A stretch of DNA of 64,000 bases from Parundibacterium terreum. Lineage in GTDB: Bacteria > Pseudomonadota > Gammaproteobacteria > Burkholderiales > Burkholderiaceae_D. Below the pieces are notes generated by a model. That model saw only the letters and a program-made list of their open reading frames with translations, did no database searches and was not told the origin of the DNA. This document shows, in pieces, positions 25,643-34,038 of the stretch (position 1 is the stretch's first letter; each line of letters begins with the position of its first letter). The stretch is from contig NZ_BMED01000001.1 of assembly GCF_014636315.1 (NCBI RefSeq), positions 1,679,941-1,743,940 on the forward strand, written 5' to 3'. The position numbers and the translations under genes are program-made.

Positions 25643-26800
25643 CTATTTCGATTTTCCCGGGTGTATGCCCATGGTCTTGGCAATGATCCCCATCATCACT
25701 TCATCTGCTCCGCCGCCTATCGAAGCCAAACGTCCGTCGCGATACATGCGCGACACCAGGTTTTCCCAGGTATAGCCCATGCCGCCCCAGAATTGCAGGC
25801 AAGCATCCGGCACGGTGCGCATCAGCCGCCCGGCTTTCAGTTTGGCCATGGACGCCAGCTCAGTGACGTCCTGCCCCTGGATATATAGTTCGCAAGCGCG
25901 ATAAGTCAGTGCGCGCAAGCTCTCTACTTCGGTCTTCAGTTCCGTCAGCTTGAAATACACGTATTGATTGTCCAGCAAGCGTCCGCCGAACATCTGGCGC
26001 TCGCGTGCCCAGTCTATCGTCCACTCTATGCAGTTGCTCAGCGACTGGATGGAATTGGCCGCCGCCCACATGCGCTCTTCCTGGAACTGCATCATCTGAT
26101 AGGTGAAGCCCATGCCTTCCTGGCCGATCGCATAGTGCTGCGGCACGCGCACTTCATCAAAATAGATCAGGCCGGTATCGGACGAGTTCATGCCTATCTT
26201 CTTGATCTTCTTCGCTACGCTGATACCCTTGGTGTCCATAGGCACCATGATCAGCGTCTTGTTCTTGTGCGGCGCGCCGTCAGAAGTGTTGGCCAGCAGG
26301 CACATCCAGTCGGCCTGCAGGCTATTAGTGATCCACATCTTGCTGCCGTTGATCACATAGTCGCCGCCGTCCTTGCGCGCGGTCGTCTTGATCGATGCCA
26401 CGTCCGACCCGCCGGATGCTTCCGACACGCCGACGCAGCCCACCATGTCGCCGCTGATGGCAGGCGCCAGGAATTGCTTCTTCAGCGAATCGGAGCCGAA
26501 ACGCGCCAGCGCCGGCGTGCACATATCAGTCTGCACACCTATGGCCATGGGCACTCCGCCGCAATGGATGTGACCCAGCGTTTCCGCCATCATCAGCGAA
26601 TACGAATAATCCAGGCCGAGCCCGCCGTATTCAGCGGGTTTGCACAGGCCCAGAAAACCGAGGTCGCCCATTTTCTTGAACAGCTCTTTGGCGGGAAATA
26701 TCTCGGCCTCTTCCCATTGATCGACATAGGGATTGATTTCAGTATCGATGAAGCGCTTCAGGCTGCGCTGTAGTTCCTGATGGTCGTGAGTGAATTGCAT
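25643..26800 (-). CDS. Acyl-CoA dehydrogenase, citronellyl-CoA dehydrogenase (AtuD)-like
   Basis: A 385-residue acyl-CoA dehydrogenase that closely resembles the AtuD-like protein at 60070-61224: both share GVPMAIGV-TDMCTPALARFGSD, GDMVGCVG, YVINGSKMWITN, KIGMNSSDT, GQEGMGFT and SIGGGADEVM. The base is likely the Glu in QEERMW, at the isovaleryl-CoA dehydrogenase position. AtuD oxidises citronellyl-CoA in terpene breakdown, so this copy may act on a related branched acyl-CoA. GGAGACC precedes the start. Second gene of the unit, 86 bases after the SDR gene. Confidence 0.9.
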   Translation of the reverse strand: MQFTHDHQELQRSLKRFIDTEINPYVDQWEEAEIFPAKELFKKMGDLGFLGLCKPAEYGGLGLDYSYSLMMAETLGHIHCGGVPMAIGVQTDMCTPALARFGSDSLKKQFLAPAISGDMVGCVGVSEASGGSDVASIKTTARKDGGDYVINGSKMWITNSLQADWMCLLANTSDGAPHKNKTLIMVPMDTKGISVAKKIKKIGMNSSDTGLIYFDEVRVPQHYAIGQEGMGFTYQMMQFQEERMWAAANSIQSLSNCIEWTIDWARERQMFGGRLLDNQYVYFKLTELKTEVESLRALTYRACELYIQGQDVTELASMAKLKAGRLMRTVPDACLQFWGGMGYTWENLVSRMYRDGRLASIGGGADEVMMGIIAKTMGIHPGKSK

Positions 26801-26886
26801 ATGGTCTCCATGTTTTTATACTTTGTTATTGGCTCTGGTGGCCAGCCTTGTATCGGTTTCTTGCCGCCGTTGCGATCTATTGCGGC

Positions 26887-27768
26887 CTATTTTTCCTGCA
26901 ATACCTTGGGCACTATCGCCAGTGGAAATCCGTTGTAGGCCTGGACTGCGGCGGTAGCGGCAATCTCGTCCTGCCCCGCGGCCCAACCCGCCCGCATCTG
27001 CGGCCTGCCGCCGTCTATGCGCAGCGTGGTTCCGGTGATAAAACTGGCTGCCTCCGACAGCAGGTAGACGATGCCTGCCGAAATCTCGGCCTCGGTAGAC
27101 ATGCGTTTCAGCGGCACGCCCTTGGCCGCGCCACGCAGGATGGGCCCCATTTCGGGAGGATAACTGTCCATGCCGCTGGAAGCGACATAGCCCGGCGCCA
27201 CCGCATTCACGCGGACGCCGTAATGCGCCCATTCCAGTGCTGCCGTTTCGGTAAAGCTGACCATGCCGGCACGCGCAGCGCCCGAATGCCCCATTCCCGG
27301 CATGCTGCCCCACATATCGGCCACGATATTGACGATGCTGCCGCCATGATTTTGCATCCACTGGTTCAGGCATTCGCGCGCCATCAGGAAGCCGCCGGTC
27401 AGATTGGTTTTCACCACTGCTTCCCAGCCTTTTAGCGAGATATGCTGCAAAGGCGACGGGAACTGGCCGCCAGCGTTATTAACCAGGCCATCAATGCGTC
27501 CATGCATTGCCAGGGCCTCGCGCACAGTCTCGGCTACAGCCTCTTCCTGCCGGATGTCGCAGGCATGGCAGCTTGCAACCCCACCGGCCTGGGCAATCTC
27601 GTCCCTCACGATCTCCAGCTTTTCCAATTTGCGGCCTACCAGCGCCACTTTTGCGCCCAGGGCTGCAAGTTCATGCGCGGTGCAACGCCCTATGCCAGAG
27701 CCGCCGCCAGTCACGATGACGGCCTGCCCGGCCAGTAAATCCGGCCGAAATATTGTTCTATATGCCAT
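26887..27768 (-). CDS. Short-chain dehydrogenase/reductase (AtuB/AtuG-like)
   Basis: A 293-residue NAD(P)-dependent oxidoreductase. The cofactor motif is TGGGSGIGR, the structural motif NNAGG, and ITGTTLRIDGG marks the C-terminal end of the SDR core. The usual catalytic Tyr-x3-Lys is not standard: the expected YxxxK position reads SGAARAGMVSF, so the active site may be altered, as in some trans-2-enoyl-CoA reductase-like SDRs. The N-terminus YRTIFRPDLLAGQ and its partner AtuD-like gene recall AtuB/AtuG of citronellol breakdown (from memory). GGAGAGAG precedes the start. First gene of the minus-strand unit. Confidence 0.85.
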   Translation of the reverse strand: MAYRTIFRPDLLAGQAVIVTGGGSGIGRCTAHELAALGAKVALVGRKLEKLEIVRDEIAQAGGVASCHACDIRQEEAVAETVREALAMHGRIDGLVNNAGGQFPSPLQHISLKGWEAVVKTNLTGGFLMARECLNQWMQNHGGSIVNIVADMWGSMPGMGHSGAARAGMVSFTETAALEWAHYGVRVNAVAPGYVASSGMDSYPPEMGPILRGAAKGVPLKRMSTEAEISAGIVYLLSEAASFITGTTLRIDGGRPQMRAGWAAGQDEIAATAAVQAYNGFPLAIVPKVLQEK

Positions 27769-27995
27769 ATATCTTTCTCTCTCCAGGAGGGGAAACGGGT
27801 AGTTTAGGCTGGAATCATTCTACTAACCAAGCAGTTGCTTTGTAAAGTATAAAACTTTAAGATAAGCCAATAAGTCCTTGAAAAACGGGCCATGCCCTCT
27901 AGCATTAAAGCGCATGAAGCTTGCATCTGGCCTTGCCCGCAGGAATAAAACAACGACTCAGCCAGCATAAAAACAGCCAAAAACAGGAGACAAGA
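27769..27995. promoter_or_regulatory. Divergent control region between the SDR and thiolase units
   Basis: A dyad TAAAGT (27843-27848) and ACTTTA (27854-27859) is separated by ATAAA. Downstream on the plus strand TTGAAA (27878-27883) and TAGCAT (27900-27905), 16 bases apart, are a possible promoter for the thiolase. The dyad could bind a regulator shared by both directions. Confidence 0.4.
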
Positions 27996-29198
27996 ATGAC
28001 CGAAGCATATTTGTATGACGCCCCCCGTACCCCACGCGGCAAAGGCAAGAAAGACGGCTCCCTGCACACCGTCAAGCCGGTGAGCCTGCTGGCGGGCCTG
28101 ATGCGCGACATGCAGCACCGCCTGAACCTGGATACGGCACTGATCGACGATGTCGTGCTCGGCTGCGTTACCCCCATTGGTGACCAGGGCGCGGATATCG
28201 CCAAGACTGCGGCGCTGGCCGCAGGCTGGGATTGGAAAGTCGCCGGCGTACAACTGAACCGTTTTTGCGCATCCGGCCTGGAGTCGGTGAACCTGGCAGC
28301 ACAGAAAGTGCGTTCCGGCTGGGAAGATCTGGTTGTCGCCGGCGGCGTAGAGTCCATGTCGCGCATCCCCATGGGTTCCGACGGTGGCGCCTGGGCAGCA
28401 GATCCCGAGACCAGCCTGCAGACTGACTTCCTGCCGCAAGGCATAGGCGCGGACCTGATTGCCACGCTGGAAGGTTTTTCGCGTGAAGACGTCGATGCCT
28501 TTGCACTGCGCTCGCAGCTAAAGGCCGCCGCCGCGCGTGCCGGCGGCCGTTTCAAATCGGTGCGCCCGGTAACCGATATCAACGGCCTGACGGTATTGGC
28601 ACAAGATGAATTCATCAAGGCCAACTCCACGATGGAAGCACTGGCCGGGCTGAAAGCCTCGTTTGAAATGCCGGGCAAGATGGGTTTCGACAGCGTGGCG
28701 ATACGCAAGTATCCGCAAGTCGAGCGCATTAATCACGTACATACCGCAGGCAACTCGTCCGGCATTGTCGATGGCGCAGCGCTGGCGCTGATAGGCAGCG
28801 AAGCGATGGGCAAGCGCCTGGGCCTGACACCACGCGCGCGCATCGTTGCATCGGCTGTCACGGGAACAGATCCCACCATTATGCTGACCGGCCCCGGCCC
28901 GGCAACGGTCAAGGCCCTGGCCAAGGCCGGGCTGACGATCAAGGATATAGATTTGTTTGAAGTTAACGAAGCATTTGCTGCCGTAGTCATGAAGTTCATG
29001 AAGGATCTGGGCGTACCGGAAGAAAAGGTGAACGTCAACGGCGGCTCCATCGCGCTTGGCCATCCTTTGGGCGCCACCGGCTGCATGTTGCTGGGCAATC
29101 TGGTGGATGAGCTGGAAGCCAGGCAATTGAAGCGCGGCCTGATCACGCTGTGCGTGGGTGGCGGCATGGGTATCGCGACGATTATTGAGCGGGTGTAG
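27996..29198 (+). CDS. Acetyl-CoA C-acyltransferase (thiolase)
   Basis: A 400-residue degradative-type thiolase that cleaves 3-ketoacyl-CoA in the last step of beta-oxidation. Nucleophile Cys91 lies in [10 protein letters not shown], the base His in [10 protein letters not shown] and the second Cys in LCVGGGMG. The start at 27996 follows AGGAGACAAG; the longer frame upstream has no support. FadB-type enzyme follows after 52 bases, so the two form the core beta-oxidation pair. FadA/FadI-type, but the exact orthology was not tested. Confidence 0.95.
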   Translation: MTEAYLYDAPRTPRGKGKKDGSLHTVKPVSLLAGLMRDMQHRLNLDTALIDDVVLGCVTPIGDQGADIAKTAALAAGWDWKVAGVQLNRFCASGLESVNLAAQKVRSGWEDLVVAGGVESMSRIPMGSDGGAWAADPETSLQTDFLPQGIGADLIATLEGFSREDVDAFALRSQLKAAAARAGGRFKSVRPVTDINGLTVLAQDEFIKANSTMEALAGLKASFEMPGKMGFDSVAIRKYPQVERINHVHTAGNSSGIVDGAALALIGSEAMGKRLGLTPRARIVASAVTGTDPTIMLTGPGPATVKALAKAGLTIKDIDLFEVNEAFAAVVMKFMKDLGVPEEKVNVNGGSIALGHPLGATGCMLLGNLVDELEARQLKRGLITLCVGGGMGIATIIERV

Positions 29199-29250
29199 TA
29201 CCGCCCCTGCTTTCGGCAAAGCCAATCAAACAATTCGAACAGAGACAAAC

Positions 29251-31401
29251 ATGATCAACTACAGCAAAGACCCCAGCGGCATCGTCACTCTGACAATAGA
29301 CATGCCTAACCAGTCCGTCAACACGATGAATGCGGCCTTCCAGGCCGCACTGAATAGCAGCGTGACGCAACTGGAACAGGAAAAAGACAGTATCACCGGC
29401 ATTATCATCGCCTCCGGCAAGGAGACTTTCTTCGCAGGCGGCGATCTGCGCGAGCTGGTCAAGGTGCAGCCCGGGCAGGCGCAGGAGTTTTTTGCGATGG
29501 TCGAGCAAAACAAGGCCATCCTGCGCAGGCTGGAGACTCTGGGCAAACCGGTTGTCGCGGCGATCAACGGTAGCGCACTGGGTGGCGGCCTGGAAATAGC
29601 ACTGGCCTGCCACTACCGTGTAGCGCTGGATAATCCAAAGACAAAACTGGGCTTTCCGGAAGTGACTCTGGGCCTGCTGCCGGGCGCCGGCGGCGTGATC
29701 CGGACGGTGCGCCTGCTGGGACTGCAGGAAGCCATGCCTTATCTGCTGGAGGGCAAGCAGATAGGACCAGCCGCCGCACTGAAAGCAGGCCTGATTCATG
29801 CCATCGCCAGCGACCGCGAGCAAATGCTGCAGCAGGCGGCAGGCTGGATACTGGCCAACCCGCAAGCAAAACAGTCCTGGGATACCGACGGCTACAAACT
29901 GCCGGGTGGCGCGCCTAATTCGCCCAAGCTGCTGCCAATGATCATGATTGCACCGGCCATGCTGCGCGAAAAAACCCGCGGCAACTTCCCCGCACCAGAG
30001 GCCATCCTGGCGACGATGGTGGAAGGCGCGCAGGTCGACTTTGATAATGCGCTGAAGATAGAAGGACGCTACTTCACACATCTGGCAACAGGGCAAGTGG
30101 CAAAGAACATGATAGGCACCTTCTTCTTCCAGATGCAGGAAATCAGCGCCGGCAAGAGCCGCCCGAAAGACGTGCCAAAATGGAAAGCAGCTAAGGTCGG
30201 CGTGCTGGGGGCCGGGATGATGGGGGCAGGCATCGCCGCCGTGACGGCAGCGCGCGGCATCGCTTGCGTGCTGAAAGATGTCAGCCAGGAACAGGCAGAA
30301 AAAGGCAAGCAGGCAACCGCGAGTGGCCTGGAGAAAAAAGTCAAACAGGGTCGCCTCGCAGCAGACAAGGCGGCAGCACAACTAGCGCTGATACAGGCGA
30401 CTGGTGATGCCAAGGACCTCGCCGGCTGCGACCTGATCATCGAGGCCGTTTATGAACAGCGCGAATTGAAGGCCAAGGTAACGCAGGAAGCGGAACCCTA
30501 TCTGGCTGCCAACGGCATCATGGCATCCAATACCTCTACCCTGCCGATTACCGGCCTGGCAAAAGCATCTGCCAACCAGCCCAATTTTATCGGCTTGCAT
30601 TTCTTCTCACCGGTAGAAAAAATGCAACTGGTGGAAATCATCAAGGGAGCCGACACCAGTGCGGAGACCTTGGCACGTGCCTATGACTATGTGCAGCAGA
30701 TAGGCAAGACACCCATCGTTGTCAATGATTCACGCGGCTTTTTCACTAGCCGTGTTTTCGGAACCTTCGTCAATGAAGGCATCAGCATGCTGGCCGAAGG
30801 ATTGCCGCCTGCGCTGATAGAAAACGCAGCGCTGTCGGTCGGCATGCCGGTAGGACCACTGGCGGTACAGGATGAAGTGTCGCTGAGCCTGTCTTTGCAT
30901 GTCGCCAGCCAGACCCGCGCGGATCTGGAAGCCGAGGGCAAACCACTGCCGCCCTATCCGGCCGGCACCATCATCGAGCAAATGGTCAAGGAATATAAGC
31001 GCGCGGGCAAAGCCGCAGGCGCCGGTTTTTATGAATATCCTACCGATCCCAAGGTCAACGGCGGCAAGAAATACCTGTGGCCCGAACTGACCAGGCACTA
31101 CGTAAAACCGGAAGTCAGCCTGCCCTATGAAGATGTCAGGGACCGTATTTTATACATCCAGGCTTTGGAAACCATACGCTGCCTGCAGGAAAACGTGCTG
31201 GAATCGGTACGTGATGCAAATATAGGCTCCATCTTCGGCATAGGCTTCCCCGCATGGACCGGCGGAGCGATCCAGTTTGTGAACCACGTAGGCATCAAGA
31301 AATTCGTGGAACGGGCAGAAGAATTACAAAAAAGCTATGGGGACCGTTTTACGCCCCCGGCCTTGTTATTGAAACACGCGGCGGAAAATACATGCTTTTA
31401 G
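29251..31401 (+). CDS. Bifunctional enoyl-CoA hydratase / 3-hydroxyacyl-CoA dehydrogenase (FadB/FadJ type)
   Basis: A 716-residue fusion enzyme for two steps of beta-oxidation. The N-terminal hydratase half has both glutamates (GGGLEIALAC and LGFPEVTLG). The NAD-binding half starts near residue 310 with VGVLGAGMMGAGIA, and the dehydrogenase His lies in GLHFFSPVEKMQLVEII. IFGIGFPAWTGGAIQFV near the end is typical of FadB/FadJ. The ATG at 29251 was chosen because MINYSKDPSG is the expected N-terminus; the upstream in-frame start overlaps the thiolase gene. Probably co-transcribed with the thiolase. Confidence 0.95.
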   Translation: MINYSKDPSGIVTLTIDMPNQSVNTMNAAFQAALNSSVTQLEQEKDSITGIIIASGKETFFAGGDLRELVKVQPGQAQEFFAMVEQNKAILRRLETLGKPVVAAINGSALGGGLEIALACHYRVALDNPKTKLGFPEVTLGLLPGAGGVIRTVRLLGLQEAMPYLLEGKQIGPAAALKAGLIHAIASDREQMLQQAAGWILANPQAKQSWDTDGYKLPGGAPNSPKLLPMIMIAPAMLREKTRGNFPAPEAILATMVEGAQVDFDNALKIEGRYFTHLATGQVAKNMIGTFFFQMQEISAGKSRPKDVPKWKAAKVGVLGAGMMGAGIAAVTAARGIACVLKDVSQEQAEKGKQATASGLEKKVKQGRLAADKAAAQLALIQATGDAKDLAGCDLIIEAVYEQRELKAKVTQEAEPYLAANGIMASNTSTLPITGLAKASANQPNFIGLHFFSPVEKMQLVEIIKGADTSAETLARAYDYVQQIGKTPIVVNDSRGFFTSRVFGTFVNEGISMLAEGLPPALIENAALSVGMPVGPLAVQDEVSLSLSLHVASQTRADLEAEGKPLPPYPAGTIIEQMVKEYKRAGKAAGAGFYEYPTDPKVNGGKKYLWPELTRHYVKPEVSLPYEDVRDRILYIQALETIRCLQENVLESVRDANIGSIFGIGFPAWTGGAIQFVNHVGIKKFVERAEELQKSYGDRFTPPALLLKHAAENTCF

Positions 31402-31568
31402 GCATGATATATGCTTAAAAGAAGCTACTAAAGTATAAAAATCCGGAAGCCGGCGGTTTTGTTTTACAAAACATCATCAAATGCACCAAGCATGATGCAG
31501 CACGATGTAAACCAAACCAGTCGGCGCGACGTTATTAATAGCATTCTTCACTGAATAGAGGTCATATC

Positions 31569-31688
31569 ATGAGTCATAAATTGCACGGACATTCCGGGAG
31601 GCGCGTACCCTGGGCAGCGGTGTTCCCGATTGCGATCGCCTTGATTACGCTGACGCTGACTTTGTGGCATTTCGTCCAGCCGCGCTGA
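31569..31688 (+). CDS. 39-residue single-pass membrane peptide
   Basis: An ATG at 31569 follows AGAGGT at good spacing and opens a 40-codon frame ending in TGA at 31686-31688. The peptide has a basic, His-rich head (MSHKLHGHSGRRVP) and one hydrophobic helix (WAAVFPIAIALITLTLTLW) ending in FVQPR. A Rho-independent terminator lies 38 bases downstream, which supports a real, separately terminated gene. Function unknown. The remaining bases from 31402 to 31568 show nothing else. Confidence 0.6.
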   Translation: MSHKLHGHSGRRVPWAAVFPIAIALITLTLTLWHFVQPR

Positions 31689-31726
31689 CAGACGGCCTAC
31701 GCACAAGCACATAGCCAGACATATCG

Positions 31727-31757
31727 AATCCGGTGCAGCGATGCGCCGGATTTTTTC
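31727..31757 (+). terminator. Rho-independent terminator after the 39-residue peptide gene
   Basis: AATCCGG (31727-31733) pairs with CCGGATT (31746-31752), then TTTTT. Confidence 0.75.
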
Positions 31758-31806
31758 ATGCCTTCAGTTTTTGCCAACCGGTCTTATTTCCAGATAACGG
31801 GTTTCT

Positions 31807-33180
31807 TTATGCAAACCCCAAGATTTTGACGAGCAATCCAATGCACGCAGATACGGCAATCACATGCGTGACCTTGCGCTGGAGCTTGAACAAGGCTAGC
31901 GCGGCGGCCAGCGCTATCAGCGCAGATATCCAGTCAAAGCGGCCCTGAAAACCCGTCGGCCACAGCACGTGATAGCCAAAGAATAGAGCCAGATTCAAGA
32001 TCACACCGACGACGGCAGCGGTGATCGCCATCAGAGGCGCAGTAAATTTCAGATCCTTGTGCGTACTCTCGATCAGGGGTCCACCCGCCATGATGAACAG
32101 GAAGGAAGGCAGGAAGGTGAACCATGTCACCAGCAGTGCGGCCAGGGCCCCTGACAGGAACAATGCGTCCGGACCCAGCAGCGCTTTCAGGTAGCCGCCG
32201 ACAAAGCCGACGAAGGCCACGACCATGATCAGCGGGCCGGGAGTTGTTTCACCCAAAGCCAGCCCATCCATCATCTGCGTTGCAGACAGCCAGCCGTACT
32301 GTGTGACAGCACCCTGGTACACGTAAGGCAGCACTGCATACGCACCACCGAAAGTGAGCAAAGCTGCCTTGGTAAAAAACCAGGCCATCTGGGTGTAGGC
32401 ATGGTCCCAGCCCCAAGTCAAAATCAAAATGCTCATCGGGGCAGCCCACAGCAGAGCGCCTGCGACAATCACCCCGGCTAATCCTGTCCATGAAAAAACA
32501 GCATGCGGAGGTGTCGGCGTATCATCATCGATCAATGCTGGGCCAAAATGCTGTTTACCCTTGCTATGCGCGCCGCCGGCTGTAAATTTTTCAGGCGCCA
32601 GCTTGCCGCCCACATAACCGGCGATGGCAGCAGCAGCCACAATCAGCGGAAAAGGCAGGTTGATCGCGAAGATCGCAACGAAGGCGGCCACCGCGATAGA
32701 CCACAGCCATGCGTTTTTCAAAGCACGCATCCCTATGCGGTGGGCGGCCTGCAGCACGATCGCAGTGACGGCGGGCTTGATGCCATAAAACAGGCCTGCC
32801 ACCACAGTCAATTCGCCAAAAGCAATATATAGCCAGGACAAAAGTACGAGGATAAACAGCGAAGGCAGCACAAACAGTGCGCCGGCAACGATACCGCCCC
32901 AGCGCTTGTGCATCAGCCAGCCTATATAGGTGGCAAGTTGCTGCGCCTCCGGGCCGGGCAGAAGCATGCAAAAGTTCAGCGCATGTAGGAAGCGTTGTTC
33001 GGAAATCCAGCGCCGGTTTTCTACCAGCTCCTGGTGCATGATGGAAATCTGCCCCGCCGGTCCGCCAAAGCTGATAAAGCCCAGCTTCAGCCAGAACCTA
33101 AAAGCCGCGGCAAAGCTCACTGCGGGCGGAGCATCGGCAGAACAGGGGACGTCCAAATATTTAGCTCCTTCACTACTCAT
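31807..33180 (-). CDS. chrA: Chromate transporter (long-chain ChrA)
   Basis: A 457-residue inner-membrane protein of the CHR family with the two homologous halves of long-chain ChrA. Each half carries the hallmark FGGP/FGG region: FISFGGPAGQISIMHQELV in the first, LTFGGAYAVLPYVYQGAV in the second. MLLPGPEAQQLATYIGW and LGETTPGPLIMVVAFVGFVGG are further CHR motifs. Family members export chromate or act on sulfate-like anions. The ATG at 33180 follows GGAG; a GTG seven codons upstream is less likely. Divergent from the ClpP-like gene, with no chrB regulator nearby. Confidence 0.93.
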   Translation of the reverse strand: MSSEGAKYLDVPCSADAPPAVSFAAAFRFWLKLGFISFGGPAGQISIMHQELVENRRWISEQRFLHALNFCMLLPGPEAQQLATYIGWLMHKRWGGIVAGALFVLPSLFILVLLSWLYIAFGELTVVAGLFYGIKPAVTAIVLQAAHRIGMRALKNAWLWSIAVAAFVAIFAINLPFPLIVAAAAIAGYVGGKLAPEKFTAGGAHSKGKQHFGPALIDDDTPTPPHAVFSWTGLAGVIVAGALLWAAPMSILILTWGWDHAYTQMAWFFTKAALLTFGGAYAVLPYVYQGAVTQYGWLSATQMMDGLALGETTPGPLIMVVAFVGFVGGYLKALLGPDALFLSGALAALLVTWFTFLPSFLFIMAGGPLIESTHKDLKFTAPLMAITAAVVGVILNLALFFGYHVLWPTGFQGRFDWISALIALAAALALFKLQRKVTHVIAVSACIGLLVKILGFA

Positions 33181-33342
33181 TGTTGGCTCCGTCGCTGGCA
33201 CTTTTACATTGCGGGAATTTTATAGGATTTAAAATAATATTTACAGAAACTCACTATAATCCACGCTAAGAGCAAATTCGTAGTTCATGTCGCGGTGAAA
33301 CTCGGCTCATGCCGCACAAAGACAACTAACAGGAGAAACCAC

Positions 33343-33936
33343 ATGGAAGAACCAGGCAGCACACCAAAAGACGACAAGGATACAAACAAAGACGACCGCA
33401 TTGAGGGCAAGCTTTTGTTCAAATCGCGTTTTGTCACCATCTTCGGCGAAATTAACCACCAGTCCGCACGTGCAGCCTGCGAGCGCCTGATCGCACTGTC
33501 CCAGGAATCGGACGCCCCTATCCACATGCTGATCTCCTCGCCCGGCGGCCACGTCGAATCCGGCGATGCGATCCATGACATGATACGTTTCGTGCGTGCA
33601 CCGGTGACCACCATAGGTACAGGCTGGGTCGCCAGCGCGGGTACGCACATCTTCCTGGCAGCGCCCAAGGAAAGACGCGTATGCTTGCCGAACACCCGCT
33701 TCATGATCCATCAACCAGGCGGCGGCGCAGGCGGCCAGGCATCCGATATCGCGATCCATGCGAAAGAAATCATCAAGACCCGTGAGCGCATCGCGCGTGA
33801 AGTATCCAGGGAAACCGGCCAGCCGCTGGACAAGGTCATGCTGGATATGGAGAGGGATTTCTGGATGAATGCCGAAGAAGCGATCAAGTACGGCATCGTA
33901 TCCCGTATTATCGAGAAACAGACTGATTTGGCCTAG
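33343..33936 (+). CDS. ClpP-family serine protease paralogue
   Basis: A 197-residue ClpP-like peptidase with an intact triad: Ser98 in GTGWVASAGTH, His123 in RFMIHQPGG and Asp172 in ERDFWM. LISSPGGHVESGDAIHDMIR is the handle and oxyanion region. The N-terminus is a charged Lys/Asp-rich stretch rather than the usual ClpP axial loop, and no clpX follows, so this is a second, stand-alone ClpP rather than the housekeeping one. The ATG at 33343 follows AGGAG. A TATAAT hexamer lies at 33255-33260 upstream. Ends at a strong terminator. Confidence 0.9.
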   Translation: MEEPGSTPKDDKDTNKDDRIEGKLLFKSRFVTIFGEINHQSARAACERLIALSQESDAPIHMLISSPGGHVESGDAIHDMIRFVRAPVTTIGTGWVASAGTHIFLAAPKERRVCLPNTRFMIHQPGGGAGGQASDIAIHAKEIIKTRERIAREVSRETGQPLDKVMLDMERDFWMNAEEAIKYGIVSRIIEKQTDLA

Positions 33937-33954
33937 AGCCTTTTCGTCGCTCTG

Positions 33955-33995
33955 AAAAAAAAGCCCCTGCACTCGCTGTGCAGGGGCTTTTTTGT
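33955..33995. terminator. Bidirectional terminator
   Basis: AAGCCCCTGCAC (33961-33972) pairs with GTGCAGGGGCTT (33978-33989), flanked by an A-run on the left and a T-run on the right, so it can end transcripts from both the ClpP-like gene and the convergent MFS gene. Confidence 0.9.
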
Positions 33996-34038
33996 TTGGG
34001 TAGCTTAGTCCGGGTAAACTTAGTTTGGGTAAGCTTAT

